DNA of 64,000 nucleotides from positions 206,671-270,670 of the forward strand of contig JAGPNK010000026.1 of assembly GCA_020746835.1 (NCBI GenBank). The letters run 5' to 3'. This document shows, piece after piece, positions 34,476 to 49,510 of this stretch (position 1 is the first letter of the stretch; every line of letters starts with the position of its first letter). A program made the position numbers and the translations under genes. The notes under the pieces were generated by a model. The model searched no databases. It was not told the origin of the DNA and saw only the letters and a program-made list of their open reading frames with translations. Source of the DNA: Stachybotrys elegans (Eukaryota; Ascomycota; Sordariomycetes; Hypocreales; Stachybotryaceae).

Positions 34476-36539
34476 AATAGTAAGTGTTCCCTTCTAGTTA
34501 TACTAAGATTAAATAGATTATATAAATGTCCAATTACCTATTATATAATACACTTAATTATTTATATTTTAAGGACTGTATTAAGGCTTTAACTATATAG
34601 GAAATGTCTCTCTTATAGCTATAAAGACTATAGTTACAAATATAGTTATAAATAGACTAATAGTAGTACAATTAATAAGCAGTGTTTTCTACTAATAGAG
34701 TAAGGAATACATTAAACATTATATTATATTTCCTAAAATACCCAAATCTCTTCACTAAGTAATATAATAGCTATTTCTACTATTCTAATAGTTTAATAGA
34801 CTCTAAGATATAGATTTATTATTTAAAGAAAACTCTAGTAGACTTACTAATTCTATTTACCTTCTTTTTATCCCTTTAGTTCTAGAGAGAGCCTAGGTCT
34901 AAACTATTAGGCTATTATTTAAAGGGCTTAAGAGCCTTAGTCTATTACTATTAGCAATACTATTTCTTAAAGGCCTCTTAGAATAGATAGACTTACCTCT
35001 ATAGTTTAGCTATCTCTAGCCTAAGGCTATTAGTATCTCTACTCTAAAGGGGTTAGTTTAGTACTGCCTCTAGCATTTTAGTTTATATTCTTTATTAAGA
35101 ATATAGAGTTACTATATTATTAATAATAAAGATTTTAATAATTAAAAAAAGAGAAAGAAAGAGATATATAATAGAGAGGTAAAGGCCTTTTTATATATAT
35201 TTTTTAAATTCTATTTTAGGGCTAGGCCTTATATAATTATATATTCCTAGCCTAATATAGCTATGGCACTATCTATAGCTATAGCTATTATATGCTTTTT
35301 ATTATAAGCCTATATAGCTTAAGGACTTCCGCTAGAATTATAGTATATTACCTTTAAGGCCAGCCTTATTAGAACATATACTAATAAACAGTATATATAT
35401 ATATTAAAAGGCCAGTCTGCTAACTATAGGTCCCCCTAACTATATATACTTTTGCTACTACTATTACTATTATAGCCCCCTTATTATTCTCTAGCTCTAG
35501 TTAATAAGAGATATTATCTAATAATCCCTTTATTATTTAATACTATTCTTTAGTTCTATAGATAGTAAGGCTACTATTATTTATATATACTATTATTCTT
35601 TTTTCCATACTAAATATACCTACTATATTATAATTATATTTTATAGTTTAATAGTAAATTCTACTAGTCTTTTAAAATATAAAGGCTTAAATATAAAGTA
35701 CTAAGAGTAATTTTAGTAGTAAAAAGATATTAATTTAAATATAGCTTTTATAAAATATAAAATAGACTAATTATTATATTTAACTATTATATTCTAAAAG
35801 TACTTTAGTTTCTATCTAACTAATAATAAAAAGGTAAACTAAAAGTAATTAATAATTACTAATATTAAATAAACTAGAACTCTTAGAAAGTAAATAACTA
35901 AGGTTCTATTAATAGTTAGTATATAATTTAATCTTTAAGTTTTCTTTAGCTTAATAAAAGCTCTTTAAAAGTTAATAATCTATACTTAATATTATTATAT
36001 AGAGAAGCCACTATATAAGTATTAACTATTTATAGTATTTAGTTAAAAATAACTCTAATAGTAATTCTAAGAGTAATAGAAAAAGAAAAGCTAGAAGTAA
36101 TAAATAATTAATAGTATGTTTTAATACTCTCTTTAATAATATATTTTATAAAGCAAAAAGTATAATTTTAATAGTAAAAGTTTAAAAAGTAAATAGTATA
36201 ATATTAGCTATTTTATAAAAGTTAAAATGCCTAAAACTATTATAAAAATAATAATTAATATAGCTTTAATAGTCTTATATATTATAATTTATTTTAGTTA
36301 GTATTCTTTACTTATTATAATTAAAAAGAAATAAATAATTATAATTATCTAGCTATTATATTAAAATAGTTATATACTTATAAAAGGCTTTAATAAATCT
36401 AAGTTATAGTAACTCTTATTATAAAAACTATAATAAAAATAATATATATAGATTTAATAAGTATATTTAAAAGTTAAATATATATACTATATTTAAAAGT
36501 AAAGAGAATAAATATTATTAAAACTAATATACTCTATTT

Positions 36540-36632
36540 TACATTAGTTACTAAAGTACTAAATACTATCTTTAATGTTTATTTACTCTTTATTACTTAT
36601 ACTCTATATTATATACTCTTTTCTTTATTATA
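36540..36632 (+). repeat. Truncated copy of fixed-end repeat family
   Basis: Carries the family end segment (TATACTCTTTTCTTTATTATA) preceded by TTAGTTACTAAAGTACTAAA. I could not define a clear flanking duplication. Confidence 0.55.
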
Positions 36633-39195
36633 GTATAAAATTTAATTTAATGCTTTATATACCCCTTTTAATTTTTAAACTATAAAATCTATATTTAATA
36701 TTTATAATTTTATTAAATATAAATAGAATATATTTATAGTGTTTTAGTATTAATAAATAGTAGTTTAAAGTTATACTATTATTTAAAAGAAAAAAGAGCT
36801 TATTATATAGGCTTTAAACATTAAACTTTTAATTAAAATTATAGTACTACTTACTAAAGTATAGATTCTTTTATACTATAGTTTAAAATCTCTTATATTA
36901 CTTAATAATATTAATAGTATAGTTTAATATAAAGCTAGTAATATAAACTAAGACTAAAATAAAGAATTTATACTAGCTATAATTATAATATAGCTAAATA
37001 GGTAAGGCAATATAATATATTACTCTATTAGAATTTAATATCTTTATAAAGACTATAATAGTAAAGCTTAAACCTTTATAAGAGTATAAAAACTAAATTA
37101 GTACTATACTCTAATATACTATTTATTATATAATAGTATTTCGCTTTATTATTAATAAGTATATAGATTATAAACATTCTATTTAATATAAGGTTTATAA
37201 TAATGCTTTTATTATAAGAGAAACTATAATATATACTTATAAAAATACTATAGCTTTCTAAATAATACTTTTAAAAAAGTAGTATAAAAGGTAGTATAGA
37301 ATATTATATAAGAAGGTAAAGAAGGCTTAATTATCTAAGGACTTAATTAAGTATATTAACTATAGTATAGAAGTGTTTTTATATAGAGAATAGTTAGTAC
37401 TTTTAAGTAATTATTTAAGAGATAGTATAACTACTAGTCTATTTAACCTTATATTTAGTATTATTAATTTTAAAGAGTTATTATAAAGTATTATATTCCC
37501 TTTATTTTAAGAAATTTTATTACTTTTATTTATTACTACATCTAAGTAAAGCACTTTACTAGCTAGTATAAATAACCTTTTAATAGGTTTTTCTACTTAA
37601 GCTTTTATTTATTCTCTAGGCATTTTAGTATAGAAGTTAAAGTAAGAGTCTAAACTCTATTTAACTAATGCCTCTTTATATAAAGAGAGCTTATTTATAA
37701 ACTAAAATAGATAAGTTTAGTTTAGCCTTATTAAATAGAATAATGCTTTAATCTATTTATTAGTATTATTTATACTTATTTTATTTATATATAGAGAGAA
37801 GTTAAGTATTTAAGAATAGTAAAATACTAATTAATTAAAGTTAATATAAAATATTAAGTTATATCTATCTTTAATATATATATTACTTTCTTAAATATTA
37901 CTTAGATATAGTAGTTTATATAGTAATTATATTCTTTAAATTATATATAATTATTAAGCCTTATATAATTTAAAATAATAGTTATTAATTATATATAATT
38001 CTATAATAGTATTAAAGGTTTATAATAGTATTTAAAAAGTAAAAAATAAGTTTATAACCTATTAGTATTTATTTAAATTAAGCTATAAATATACTCTCTT
38101 TTTTAATATAGTATTTAGAACCTTAATAGAGCTATTTAAAACTAAAGTACTTTTTAAATAGCTCTAACCTAGGGGATCTATATAAGAATATTAAGTTAAC
38201 TCTATAATGGATTTAAAAGTAAAAATGTAAATTATAATATAATCTTTTTAGCTAGACTCTAATAATAAAATAAAGTAATAATAGAGATTAAAGCTAAAAG
38301 TAATATATAATTACACTTTAAATTAATCTAAATATAGTTTAAAAATAGATTATATATACTAGTTAGAGTTAGAGAGAAATATCCTTAGATATTCTAAGGA
38401 TATAAAGTTTACTAATTGGGTTTTCTATTAGTTTAGGTTTTATAATAATAAGGCAATTAAGAGTTTTAATCATTTTATACTTTTCTAGCTTAAATATTAA
38501 GCTATTTATTATTATATTCTACTTATAGAAATATTTATAAATTATAAAAAGGTTAATGGGTTTATTTATATAAGGTAATAGTAAAGCTATTAAATAAGTA
38601 AAAATAAACTAGAAAAGATTACTACTTAGTTAAAAGAGAATTAGATTATTTTTAAAAGGGGAAATATTAATAAGGTATATATAATATAATATAGAAGTAA
38701 AAATGTTTTTTTAATATAGTGTTTTATACTATAGTCTATAAATACTATCTTTTTAAAGTTTTATTAAGTTTAAATACTAGGGATTTTAATTAAATACTAT
38801 AATTTCTACTTAATATAAATATTAATAGATTCTATATATTTAATAAAAGCTAATAAAAGTATTTCTTTCTCTAAGGAATTTATACTATATAAATTCTACT
38901 CTCTTTATTAACTTAAAAAAGAAACTTACTAGCTTTTATTAATTAAATAAGTTAGCTAAATATAACTAAAACCTATTTTAACTATAAAGGCTTTAGTATA
39001 AAGAAAGACTTTATTTATAGTAAGTATAGTAGCTCTAGGAAAATATTAAGCTTAAGTACTTAGAATTCTATATTATAATTTATATTTATTATAGCTAGCT
39101 ATTTTTATTTATTATAGCTTATATATAGACTTTAAACTTAAAAGGAAAATAATAAAGAGTAATATATATAAATATAAAATAAATTACTATATTAA

Positions 39196-39321
39196 TAGCC
39201 TTATTATTATTTCTCTTTACTATTTATAATTATATTAGTTACTAAAGTACTAAATACTACCTTTACTATTTATTTACTTTTTACTACTTATACTCTATAT
39301 TATATACTCTTTTCCTTATTA
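39196..39321 (+). repeat. Truncated copy of fixed-end repeat family (126 bp)
   Basis: Flanked by the identical 16 bp TAAATTACTATATTAA at 39180-39195 and 39322-39337. It lies only about 100 bp from long copy 2 and in the opposite orientation. Confidence 0.8.
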
Positions 39322-39422
39322 TAAATTACTATATTAAAACCTACTATTCTAAATATTTAAATTTTAATATTATAATTACTTAAATATAGCAATTTAAATT
39401 ATAAGTTTAAATACTAAAGTAT

Positions 39423-40734
39423 AATAAGGAAAAGAGTATATAGTATAGAGTATAAATAATAAAAAGTAAATAAATAGTAAAAATAGTATTTAATACTTTA
39501 GTAATTAATATAATTATAAATAGTAAAGAAGAATAATAATAAGGCTATTATTAGGCTATTTATATAAAGTAACTAACTAACTAAAAGCCTAAGTAATTAA
39601 ACTATAAATAGCTATAACATTATAAGTTATATATATATAGGTATATAATATAATAGAATATTAAGCTAGCCTTATATATATATATAAAGGGTTAGGGCAG
39701 GATTAAACTAAATAAAAGACTCTAACTAACTATAACTATATAAGGTTATTAGTACCCAGCTAGAAAGCTTTAGTTAACTTATTAAATAAAGTTATATTAT
39801 AGAAGCCTTACTATAACTATAACTATAACCTATACCTAAATAGAGAGTACTATAATACTAATAGAAAGCTTTAATAATACTAGAAAAGTCTATAATATTA
39901 CTTTAGGCTACTAATAGAGCTATTAAAAAGCTTATTTTATAGCCTATAGCTATATAAAGCCCTTAAGCCCCTAGTTTAAAAGAGAAAAATTACTTATCTA
40001 TATTATTTAAACCTAGTCTATTAATATAGAATTAAATAATAATAATAGTAATAATATAACTACTTTAGTAACTATAATAGCTCTAGTTACTATCTTTATT
40101 TATATTTTTAATAATATTATTATTAAGGTAAGTCTTTCTAAATAGTCTTTTAATAATAGTATTATTAATAGTAATAGAATAACTTTTATATACTTTTAGT
40201 ATATAGTGATTTTAATAAAGAATTATAGTTAAAGCCTAGAAAAAAAGTAAAAGAAAAAGCCTTAAGCTATTTAAAAAACTGTTTAAGAGACTAATAATAA
40301 AGGCTAGCTATATTAAAAATAGCTATAAATAGCTATATATAGGGCTGACTTACTTTAGAAGCCTTAGCTTAGTTTTTCAATTAGGGTTTTTAATTAGTTT
40401 TTTAAATTAGTTTTTAAATTACTCTTACTATTTTTAAATTATATACTTAATGCCCCTATAATATAATATTATAGAGAGAATAGATAAGTAATATATTAAA
40501 AGTTATAGTTATATATAGAAGGTACTATATAATGTATTATAAACTGTAGTTATATATAGAAGTATATATTATAAAGAAGTATATAATGTAAAGGGGCTAT
40601 AGGGGAAGCTAGGCATATATAATATAGAGAACCTACTTAGTTAGTAATAGTATATAGGAATAAGGCCAGGGTAAGCTAGAAAAGACAGTGAAAAAAAACC
40701 AATGTAAGCCTTTTAAACTTTATACTTAGGAGGA
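39423..40734 (-). repeat. Long copy 2 of fixed-end repeat family (~1.3 kb)
   Basis: Flanked by AATACTAAAGTAT (39410-39422) and AATACTAAGGTAT (40735-40747), which differ by one A/G transition. The interior matches long copy 1 throughout, including the closing AATGTAAGCCTTTTAAACTT. The right flank runs straight into the 8 bp tandem array. Confidence 0.8.
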
Positions 40735-40735
40735 A

Positions 40736-40890
40736 ATACTAAGGTATTAAAGTATTAAAGTATTAAAATGCCTAAGTGTTTAAGTATTTAAGTGCCTAGG
40801 TACTTAAGTATCTAAATATTAAAGTATTAAAGTATTAAAGTACTAAAGTACTAAAGTACTAAAGTATTAAAGTATTAAAGTATTAAAATT
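40736..40890. repeat. 8-bp tandem array (AAAGTATT)
   Basis: About nineteen units of AAAGTATT and variants (AAAGTACT, AAGTGTTT, AGTGCCTA), starting inside the right flanking duplication of long copy 2. The central units are most diverged. Confidence 0.7.
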
Positions 40891-43800
40891 AAACTTATAG
40901 TTTAAAGTAATTTGTATAGTATTATATTATTATAAAAGACATAGTATTTCTATTATAAATTAAATAGATATTCTTAAAGAGTATTATAAATATTAATTAC
41001 TTTTAGTATTTATTTTATTTCTATTTTAAAGGGTTTTTTATTAACTATATAAACTAAATATAAATACTATAGTAATTTATATTATTAAGTAAAAGGTTAT
41101 CCTTTTATAATATTAGTAAAATTAAATATAAAATTCAAGCTACTGGCCCTAATAACTTTCTTACTTTTTTATTATACTTTTATATATTAATATTAAATCC
41201 CTACTCTAACTATAATATAATAAATTAAACTCTATAGTTATATTAAAAGAAATATTATAATAAGGCTATAGCTTTATAAATGTAAGTTTATTTTAAATGG
41301 TAAATAAAGGCTATAACTATAATTTTATATAGAAAATAACATAATAAACTTACTTAGCTATCTATATAAAATTATTATTCCTTTTAATTCTTAATTATTT
41401 TTTATTCTTTTTATTATTTAATAATATAATAAATTTATTAAACTAATTAGTTTTCTATATTAAACTTTACTAAACTTATATTTAATATTAGGAAATTTAT
41501 AATAAACTTAAATATTTAATATATACATTTTATAAAATAAAATTATATCTTTTAAAATATATAGTATATATAGTAAATCTAGTATAAATAGTAATAAAAA
41601 AGTATACTTTAAGTATAGTAAATTTAGTATAGTACTTAAAAAGTAATATAAACCTTTTATTTTTATTAAGGCTTACTTTTTAAAGCTATAATACTTATAA
41701 TATCTTTAAACTAAAGATTTAACTAATAAAATAACTAAACTAAAAAGTAATAAATTACTTTTATTTTTTATTATAAATTTAATATACTTATAATATTTTT
41801 ATAAACTTTAGTAACTTTACTAATTACTTATTTATACTTTTAAAAACTATAGTTTTATAATTAAACTTTTTATTTCTATATTAATTCCCTTTTAGTAATA
41901 TATATAAAAACTAAAATAATTAAACTATTAATATATATATACTTTATATAGACTAGTTAAATAGCTTAGTATTAAATATGTTTTTTTAAATATATTATTA
42001 TTATTTATAAAGTTTTAAAATAAACTTATATACTTTAAGTATAATAATAACTAAGGGAATAAAGTAAATAAAATATAATATTAAGCCCCTATATAATCCA
42101 TTAATACTCTTAGTTTTCTAAACTATTTAAAAGTAGTAAATAAAACCTATATATCTAAGTATATTACTCTTTAATAGTATTTAATATAGCTTAGTCCTTA
42201 TAATTTATTATTATATTAGCTTTATTAATAAAAATAAAAATAAAGTCTAAAGTAAAAAGTAATAAAAATAATTAGAATTATAAGGAATAGACTTTATAAG
42301 AATATATAATTAGTATAGTAGCTAGCTTTATTAATTTAATTATATTACTAATACTTATTTAAGTTTCAATCTCTTTTAAAGACTAATTATTGACTTTTAA
42401 TAAATAATAAATTATAACTTTTAACTACTTATATATAATAAATATATAGCTATTTTAATAGTATTTAAATAGTTTATATTTAAACTATAATAGAATCTAT
42501 AAATCCCTTTATTAAAATAACCTAATAGAAATAGTTAAGGCTATTTTTATACTATTATATAGTAATTCTATTTATTTATACTTTAGTTTTATTAAACTAT
42601 AGTTTTATCTTTACTAACTAAATAAAATTAGTTAGAGTTACTATTATAATTCTAGCTATAACTATAGCTTATATATATATTACTAGGTTATTTTTAATAT
42701 TATTAAATGCCTATATACTAAGGTATTTATAATTATTATAAATATAAAACTTAATAGTAATAGTTAGAACTATACTAATAAAATTAAATTCTAAACTATA
42801 AAAGAATTCATACTAACCTTTATTATATTATATTAAATAGAAAATTTAAAACATTTTATAAATATAGAAAAAGATTACTTAAAGGTAGCTACTAGGGTTA
42901 GTATGCCTAATAGAATGAATGGTTTATATAGAATAGCTCCTGCTTTAGTAAAAATTAAATTAAAGTCTTATTTAGAGAATATTAAGCAGTGATATAATAA
43001 CGGCAGTAACTAAACCCCTAGAGCTATATATAATTAAATAAAATTAGAATAATATCTTTATTAAATACTATAAAACTTATATACTGGCAAGAAGATATAT
43101 TTATAGCCATTTAGTGGGTTCCTTATAGGTCTAAGAATGGCTTAAAATAATAAATAATCTTAGAGCTATTAAAGCTTTTATAGTAATAGTAATAAAGGTT
43201 TATGTTTTTCCCCTTTAATTAGTAACTTTAAATAGATTATACTGCCTTAACTTATATAATTCTATATTATAAATAGACCCATTACTAATTAATTAATATA
43301 TATAGTTAGTTAAGTTTAAATGTATTAAAACTAAAAGGCAAAACTTTAGAGAAAATAAAGAGTTTATAATTTATTATATAGCTATATAAGCCTAAGTGCC
43401 TACTTTAGAGTCTAGTAACCTATACTACCTAATATAAATCTTTAAGATATAGACTAAATTCTTTAATAGCTTTATATATAGCTATTATATAGCTAAGAAG
43501 GCAAATATAAAACTTAAAGACTCTATAATACTAATAGAAAGTTAAGGGTAAGCTCTTAGAGGTCTATAAATAGTTAGTAATAAGGGCTCCCTAAGTAACT
43601 AAGGGTTATAGTACTGTTTTCTTTAAGGCTTTCTAGTATAGTAATAAGATTCTAGTCTTAATAGATTATATAGAAAGTTATATAAAAGACATTAAGACTT
43701 TTCTTAATGGGATTATTTTTAATAGTCTTTAAATATATCTAATTTATAGTAATAACCCCCTTAGTACTATAATGTTTTCATAATGTAATATAGAGAATGC

Positions 43801-44271
43801 ATTTTAGTATTTAAGTATTAGTAGCTTATATAATATTATATAGAGGCTAGAGTAAACTTAATTTAGGAAAATGCAAAAATAAATATAATATTCTAACTAA
43901 TAGATTATTTTTACCCATTCTATAGTAACTCCAATCTAATTAAAGTATAGTATATTTACTATTAACTAGTTAATTTATACTTTAATTTAAAAGCTAACCT
44001 CTATAATAACTATACTAAGTTAATCCCATTTATTTTAATAGCTTTATTAAAGGACTAATATAAAATCTTAATGTATAAATAGTTTTTTTATATATAGCTA
44101 GCTTACTTTATACTTATTTAGACTTTAACTATATTAAATTAATAAGTAAATAAGTTTTATTTTTAAAAACCTTTCTATCTAACTGTAAATAAACTATACT
44201 TTTATAATACTATACTAATAGTAAAATATATAATACTTTTTAATTTAATACTAATATTATATAAGGCTATA

Positions 44272-45516
44272 ATAAGAAAAAGAGTATATAGTATAGAATA
44301 TAAATAGTAAAGAGTAAATAAATAGTAAAGATAGTATTTAGTACTTTAATAACTAATATAGTTATAAATAGTAAAGAGAAATAATAATAAGGCTATTATT
44401 AAACTACTTATATAGAGTAACTAACTAACTAAGTAGCCAAGCTATAAATAGTTATAATATTATAAGCCATATATATATAAATATATAATGTAATGGAATA
44501 TTAAAACATATATATATAGAGAGTTAGAGCGGGGTTAGACTAAATAAAAGACTTTAATAGTGCCCGGTTAAAAAGCTTTAGTTAATTTATTAAATAAATA
44601 CTAACTAACTAAATAAAGTTATTAATACTATAAAAGCCTTATTATAACTATAACTATAATTTATACCTAGATAGAAAGCACTATTAGTTATAACTATAAA
44701 GTTATAATACTAATGAAAAGCTTTAACTAATAATACTAGAAAAGCCTATAATATTACTTTAGGCTACTAATAGAGAAAAGCTTAATTTACTTTATCTATA
44801 GCTATATAAAGCCCTTAAGCCTCTAGCTTAAAAAAGATAAATTTATTATTTATATTTTATTACTTACTTATACTTTATAGTTAAAATATAAGTAAATAAC
44901 ACTTATATCTATAATAATATAGCTATTTTAGTAGCTATAGTAGCTTTAGCTATTACTACTACTAATACTAGTAAAGTTATTTATAAGGTAAGTTACTTTA
45001 AGAGATTTAATAATAGTATTACTAATAGTTTAAAAATAGAATAACTTTTACTATTTCTCTTTTTTTAAAGCCCTAAAGCTATATAAGAAATAATAGAGTA
45101 AAAAGAATAAGAAGGCCTAACTGATTAATAATAGACCTTTTAATAGCTAAATTAAACTAATAAAGAAGGGATAGAGAGCTAGCTAACTTAAGAAGCCTTA
45201 GTTTAGTTTTTTAATATAGGTTTTTAATTAGTTTTTTACTTTAATTATTAAATTAATTACTTTTACTATTTTAAAATTATATACCTAATGTCTCTATAAT
45301 ATAATATTATAAAGAGAGTAAATAAGTAATATATTAAAAGCTATAGTTATATATAGAAGTATGTAATATAAAGGAGCCATAGGGGAAGCTAGGCGCTAGT
45401 TATGTAATGTAGGGAACCTACTTAGTTAGCAATAGTATATAGGAACGAGTCTAGGGTAAGCTAGAAAGACAGTGAAAAAAACAGTGTAAGCCTTTTAAAC
45501 CTTATACTCGAGAGGG
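44272..45516 (-). repeat. Long copy 3 of fixed-end repeat family (~1.25 kb)
   Basis: Flanked by the identical 13 bp ATATAAGGCTATA at 44259-44271 and 45517-45529. Its end reads AACCTTATACTCGAGAGGG. Confidence 0.8.
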
Positions 45517-48500
45517 ATATAAGGCTATACTAACTAAATATATAGTTATAAATTATTTATAGAGTTTAAATTAAACTATAAACTATTTATTTAATAGTTA
45601 AACTTAGGAAAATAATCCTTTATAATATAAGTTTATTTACTATATAATTAAAGAGCTTTAGCTATTAAATAAACCGAACTAAAATAGAAAGTAATAATTA
45701 TAAAGAAAAGCAGTTTTTACTTAGCTTTTATTATAGTAATAAAAACTAAAAGATAGCTAAAATATATTAATACTAAATAAGCCTAGACTTTTAATTAAAG
45801 TATAATACTTAACTACCTTACTTATTAAATAATATTAAAAAATAACTTACTATAAGTATTTAAATAGAAGTTCTTAACTTAAGTAGTCTATAAGTTATAT
45901 AGTAATTATTAAACTATAGTAATTTCCCTTTGCCTTATAAATAGTTAATATAAAGCTTCTTTTCCTAGTACTATTATATATAATATATAAATAATAACTA
46001 TAAGCTTAAAGTTAATAGATTTTAATATAACTATAATATTTAAAGTTAGTTTAATAGTTAATAAAAAGCCTACTATATTCTTACTTTAACTTTTTAAAAA
46101 GTTAAAGTAAAAATAAAATAGAAGGTATAAAGAATACTTTAAAATAGTACTTAGTTTAACTATTTACTATTCTTAGCTATAGCTAAAGGGTTATAAAATA
46201 AAGTATAGCTTATAAAGATAATAATATTCCCTTAGGCTAAAGAGAGAACTACCTTTCTTTTTCTTTCTCTTTTTATTTTCCTTTTTAAGTTTAATATAAC
46301 TTCTAAGTATTATAATACTATAACTTCTATTAATAAAGAGTTACTTATAGTCTCTAAGCCTCTATATAGCTAAAGAAACTAAGTATATAGTTAAGAAAGA
46401 TATAGTAGTATTTTATTACTATATAAAAATAACTTAAGGGAGGTAAAACCTATAGCTAAATCTTTAGTAATTTATCTTTATATTCCTTTTATTTTTAATA
46501 GTATTCTCTAAGCTAAAAATAAAGCTAAAAAGCTTAATATTAAAATTAAATTAGCTTTAATATTTTTTTTAGTTTTAATAAACATTATATAAAATCCTTT
46601 ATCTATAGCCTCTACTATAACTATAATTTACTTAATATAAACTTAAATAAAACCTTTAAAAAAACTAATATTAACTATAAATAAAGTAATAAAGAGCTAG
46701 ATAAAATAAATAGAGTGGTATAGTATAATATTAGCTTTAAATATAGTATTAAAAACTATAATATAAAGCTTAAAAATAGTAATAAAATATTTAGTATATA
46801 ACCTTTATAAAATAATAATAGGGCTAATATACTATTTATACTATTAATTTATTAATATATAAATAGCTACTATTTATCTATAATATAAACTAAAGAATTA
46901 AATAAATAATTTTATAATACTAACTATACTATAGCTTCTCTAATAGATATTTCTAGTAATAAGAATCTTAATAAAGATTAAGTTAACTTAGTTACTTTTA
47001 TAAGTATTTAGAATTCTACTTTTATAGCTAGTCTATTTAATATTATAACTAGTATTAAAGTTATAACTCTTAAAGTAATAACTTCTATAATTAGTTTAAG
47101 AGAAAGTAATAAATAAATAGATAATTATAAATAAAGCTATATATTTCTTATTAACTAAGATATTAATAACTTTATTAATAAAAGTTATAATTAAATTCAG
47201 TTATTTAGTCTTTTAAAAAACTCAGTAAAAACCTATAAAGCTCTCTTTAATTCCCTTATTAATAAACTATAAAAGATACTATAAAATAATTAAATAGCTT
47301 ATAGTAGATTTCTCTATTAAAGGCTAAATATAGTAAGTAAAATAAGGGTTTAATTTACTATATATTAATTATAATTACCTTTAGTTAGTAATATACCTTT
47401 TAAATATAAATAATACATTATATACTAATATTTATAATAGTAAAAGAAATCTCTAGATAAATACTTAAGTTTAAGCCTATAGATAATATAGCTATAAAAA
47501 GAATAAAAATAATATTATAAAAGTCTTAGTATTTATTTAACTTATAGAAAAAAGTAGTATCTTTTAATAACTAAGTTTAGTTTTAGAATATTACTAAAAA
47601 AATATAATAAAACTAAAATATAGCTATTAAAATATTAACTAACTAATAGTAAGTAACTTATAAAGTCTTTAAAGTTAGTATTAAGAAATTTAATTAAATA
47701 ACTTTAGGGAATACTTAGAAAGATAACTATACTAATACTTTTAATAAACTAATTAATACTCTTTATAAAGTTTAAAAGAATAAACTAAATAAAGTTCCAT
47801 TATAATATAAAAGAAAAAAGCTTATTAAGCCTAAAGTTAGACTTAGTAAATATATAGTTTAAGTTTAATAGTCTTTTTTAATAAGTATAAAGCTTAAATA
47901 CTAATAGACTTTTAATTAAAAGTATTAATTATAGCTTTAATATTAACTTACTTTAAAGGCTAAATATAAAATAGTAACTAAATAATAAAGTTATTTTAGT
48001 ATATTTATATCTATTTAATAAACTGGATTATATTTATATTAGCTTTTTTATTTCTCTATACTAGTAGTTTTAACTATAGAACTTAATACTTTATTTATTT
48101 AAAAGAGTAATAAAGTAAATAGTAAAGTAATACTATAAAATAGAAATAACTAATTCCCTAGTATACTTCTTTTTACTCTTTTAGTATTAGAATTACTTTA
48201 GTTTACTAAAGATTAATAAATATAATATATACCTTTATTATAATAACTTAATAAATTAAAGAAATAATACTATTATTAAGGTTTATATTAAAATATAATA
48301 CTAATAAAACAAAAGCTAACTTATTAATAGATAGTATATAAAAAGGAGTTTCCTTAGTTTTAATATATAAAAGAGATTTATTCTTAATATTTATAGTTTA
48401 AAACTAAACTCTTAACTTACTTTATTATAAAGCATATTATAGTAAAAAGATAGATATAGTTATAGTTTATTTATAATTAAATATACTTAATATTATATAC

Positions 48501-49217
48501 TAAACTTATATATTATATTTAGTTCTAGGGATAATTATAATTTAAGTATATTATACTTTAAAATTATAAGTCTCTTTAAGTTAGTTTAAAAAAGTAAGGC
48601 TTTAGTAACTATATTTAAATTATAATAAAAAAAAACTAAATAGAAATAGTTAACTAAATAGAGAAGAATAAAATATATAAAAAAGACTATATAACTAAAA
48701 TATATCTATAAGGTAAAAGGCAAGTTATAAAGGTATAGTATATAAATATATTTCTAAATGTATTATAGTAAAGCTAATTAGTACTTATAGTAGTATTTAA
48801 AATAAACTATATATAATATTTATATTATTTTAAAGCTAGAAATAAACTAATTTAATAAGACTGGAATTAAAGCTCTAGAATATAATATTAATACTAATTT
48901 TAATAAAGTATTTAAATTCATTTCTATACTATAGTATTTATATTATAATAGAGTTAGTATAGGAAATAAAAAACTAAAAGTAATTTCTTAATATATATTA
49001 AGAAGTTAATCTCTAGATTATTATTTTTAAACTTTTATTAGTTAGTTTTAAAATAAAACTAAACTAGTTTATATTTCTTATTAGTAAAAGTATTTATTAA
49101 AGCTTAAAGCTAGCTTTAGTTTATTTTAAAACTACTTTATTAAGAAAAGAAAGGGTAAAGTATTTAATTTAAAGCTAGTTTAATTTATAGAAAATTAAAA
49201 TAAAGCTAGTTTATTTC

Positions 49218-49510
49218 TATTCCAGGACCCACTTTTATTCTAGAACCACTTTTTATTCTAGGACTAGTTTCTATTTTAAAATTACTTTTTATTTTAAAAC
49301 TAATTTCTATTTTAAAACTAGCTTTTATTTTAAAACTAACTTTTATTTTAAAATTAGTTTTTATTTTAAACTAGTTTTTATTTTAAAACTAGCTTTTATT
49401 TTAGAACTTACTATTATTTTAAAACCCACTATTATTTTAGAATTAGTTTTTATTTTAGAATTACTTTTTATTTTAAAACCCACTTTTATTTTAAAATACT
49501 TTTATTTTAG
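49218..49510. repeat. 18-bp minisatellite
   Basis: About sixteen units of the form TTAAAACTAGCTTTTATT. Nearly all are exactly 18 bp and a few have a one-base deletion. Variation between units is mostly C/T and A/G. The first units (CAGGACCCACTTTTATT) keep more C and G. An 18 bp period equals six codons, so a former coding repeat is conceivable. Confidence 0.75.

Noticed and set aside
40736..49510. Tandem arrays as CRISPR-like repeats
   Set aside because: The units are contiguous without spacers, and the host is a eukaryote.
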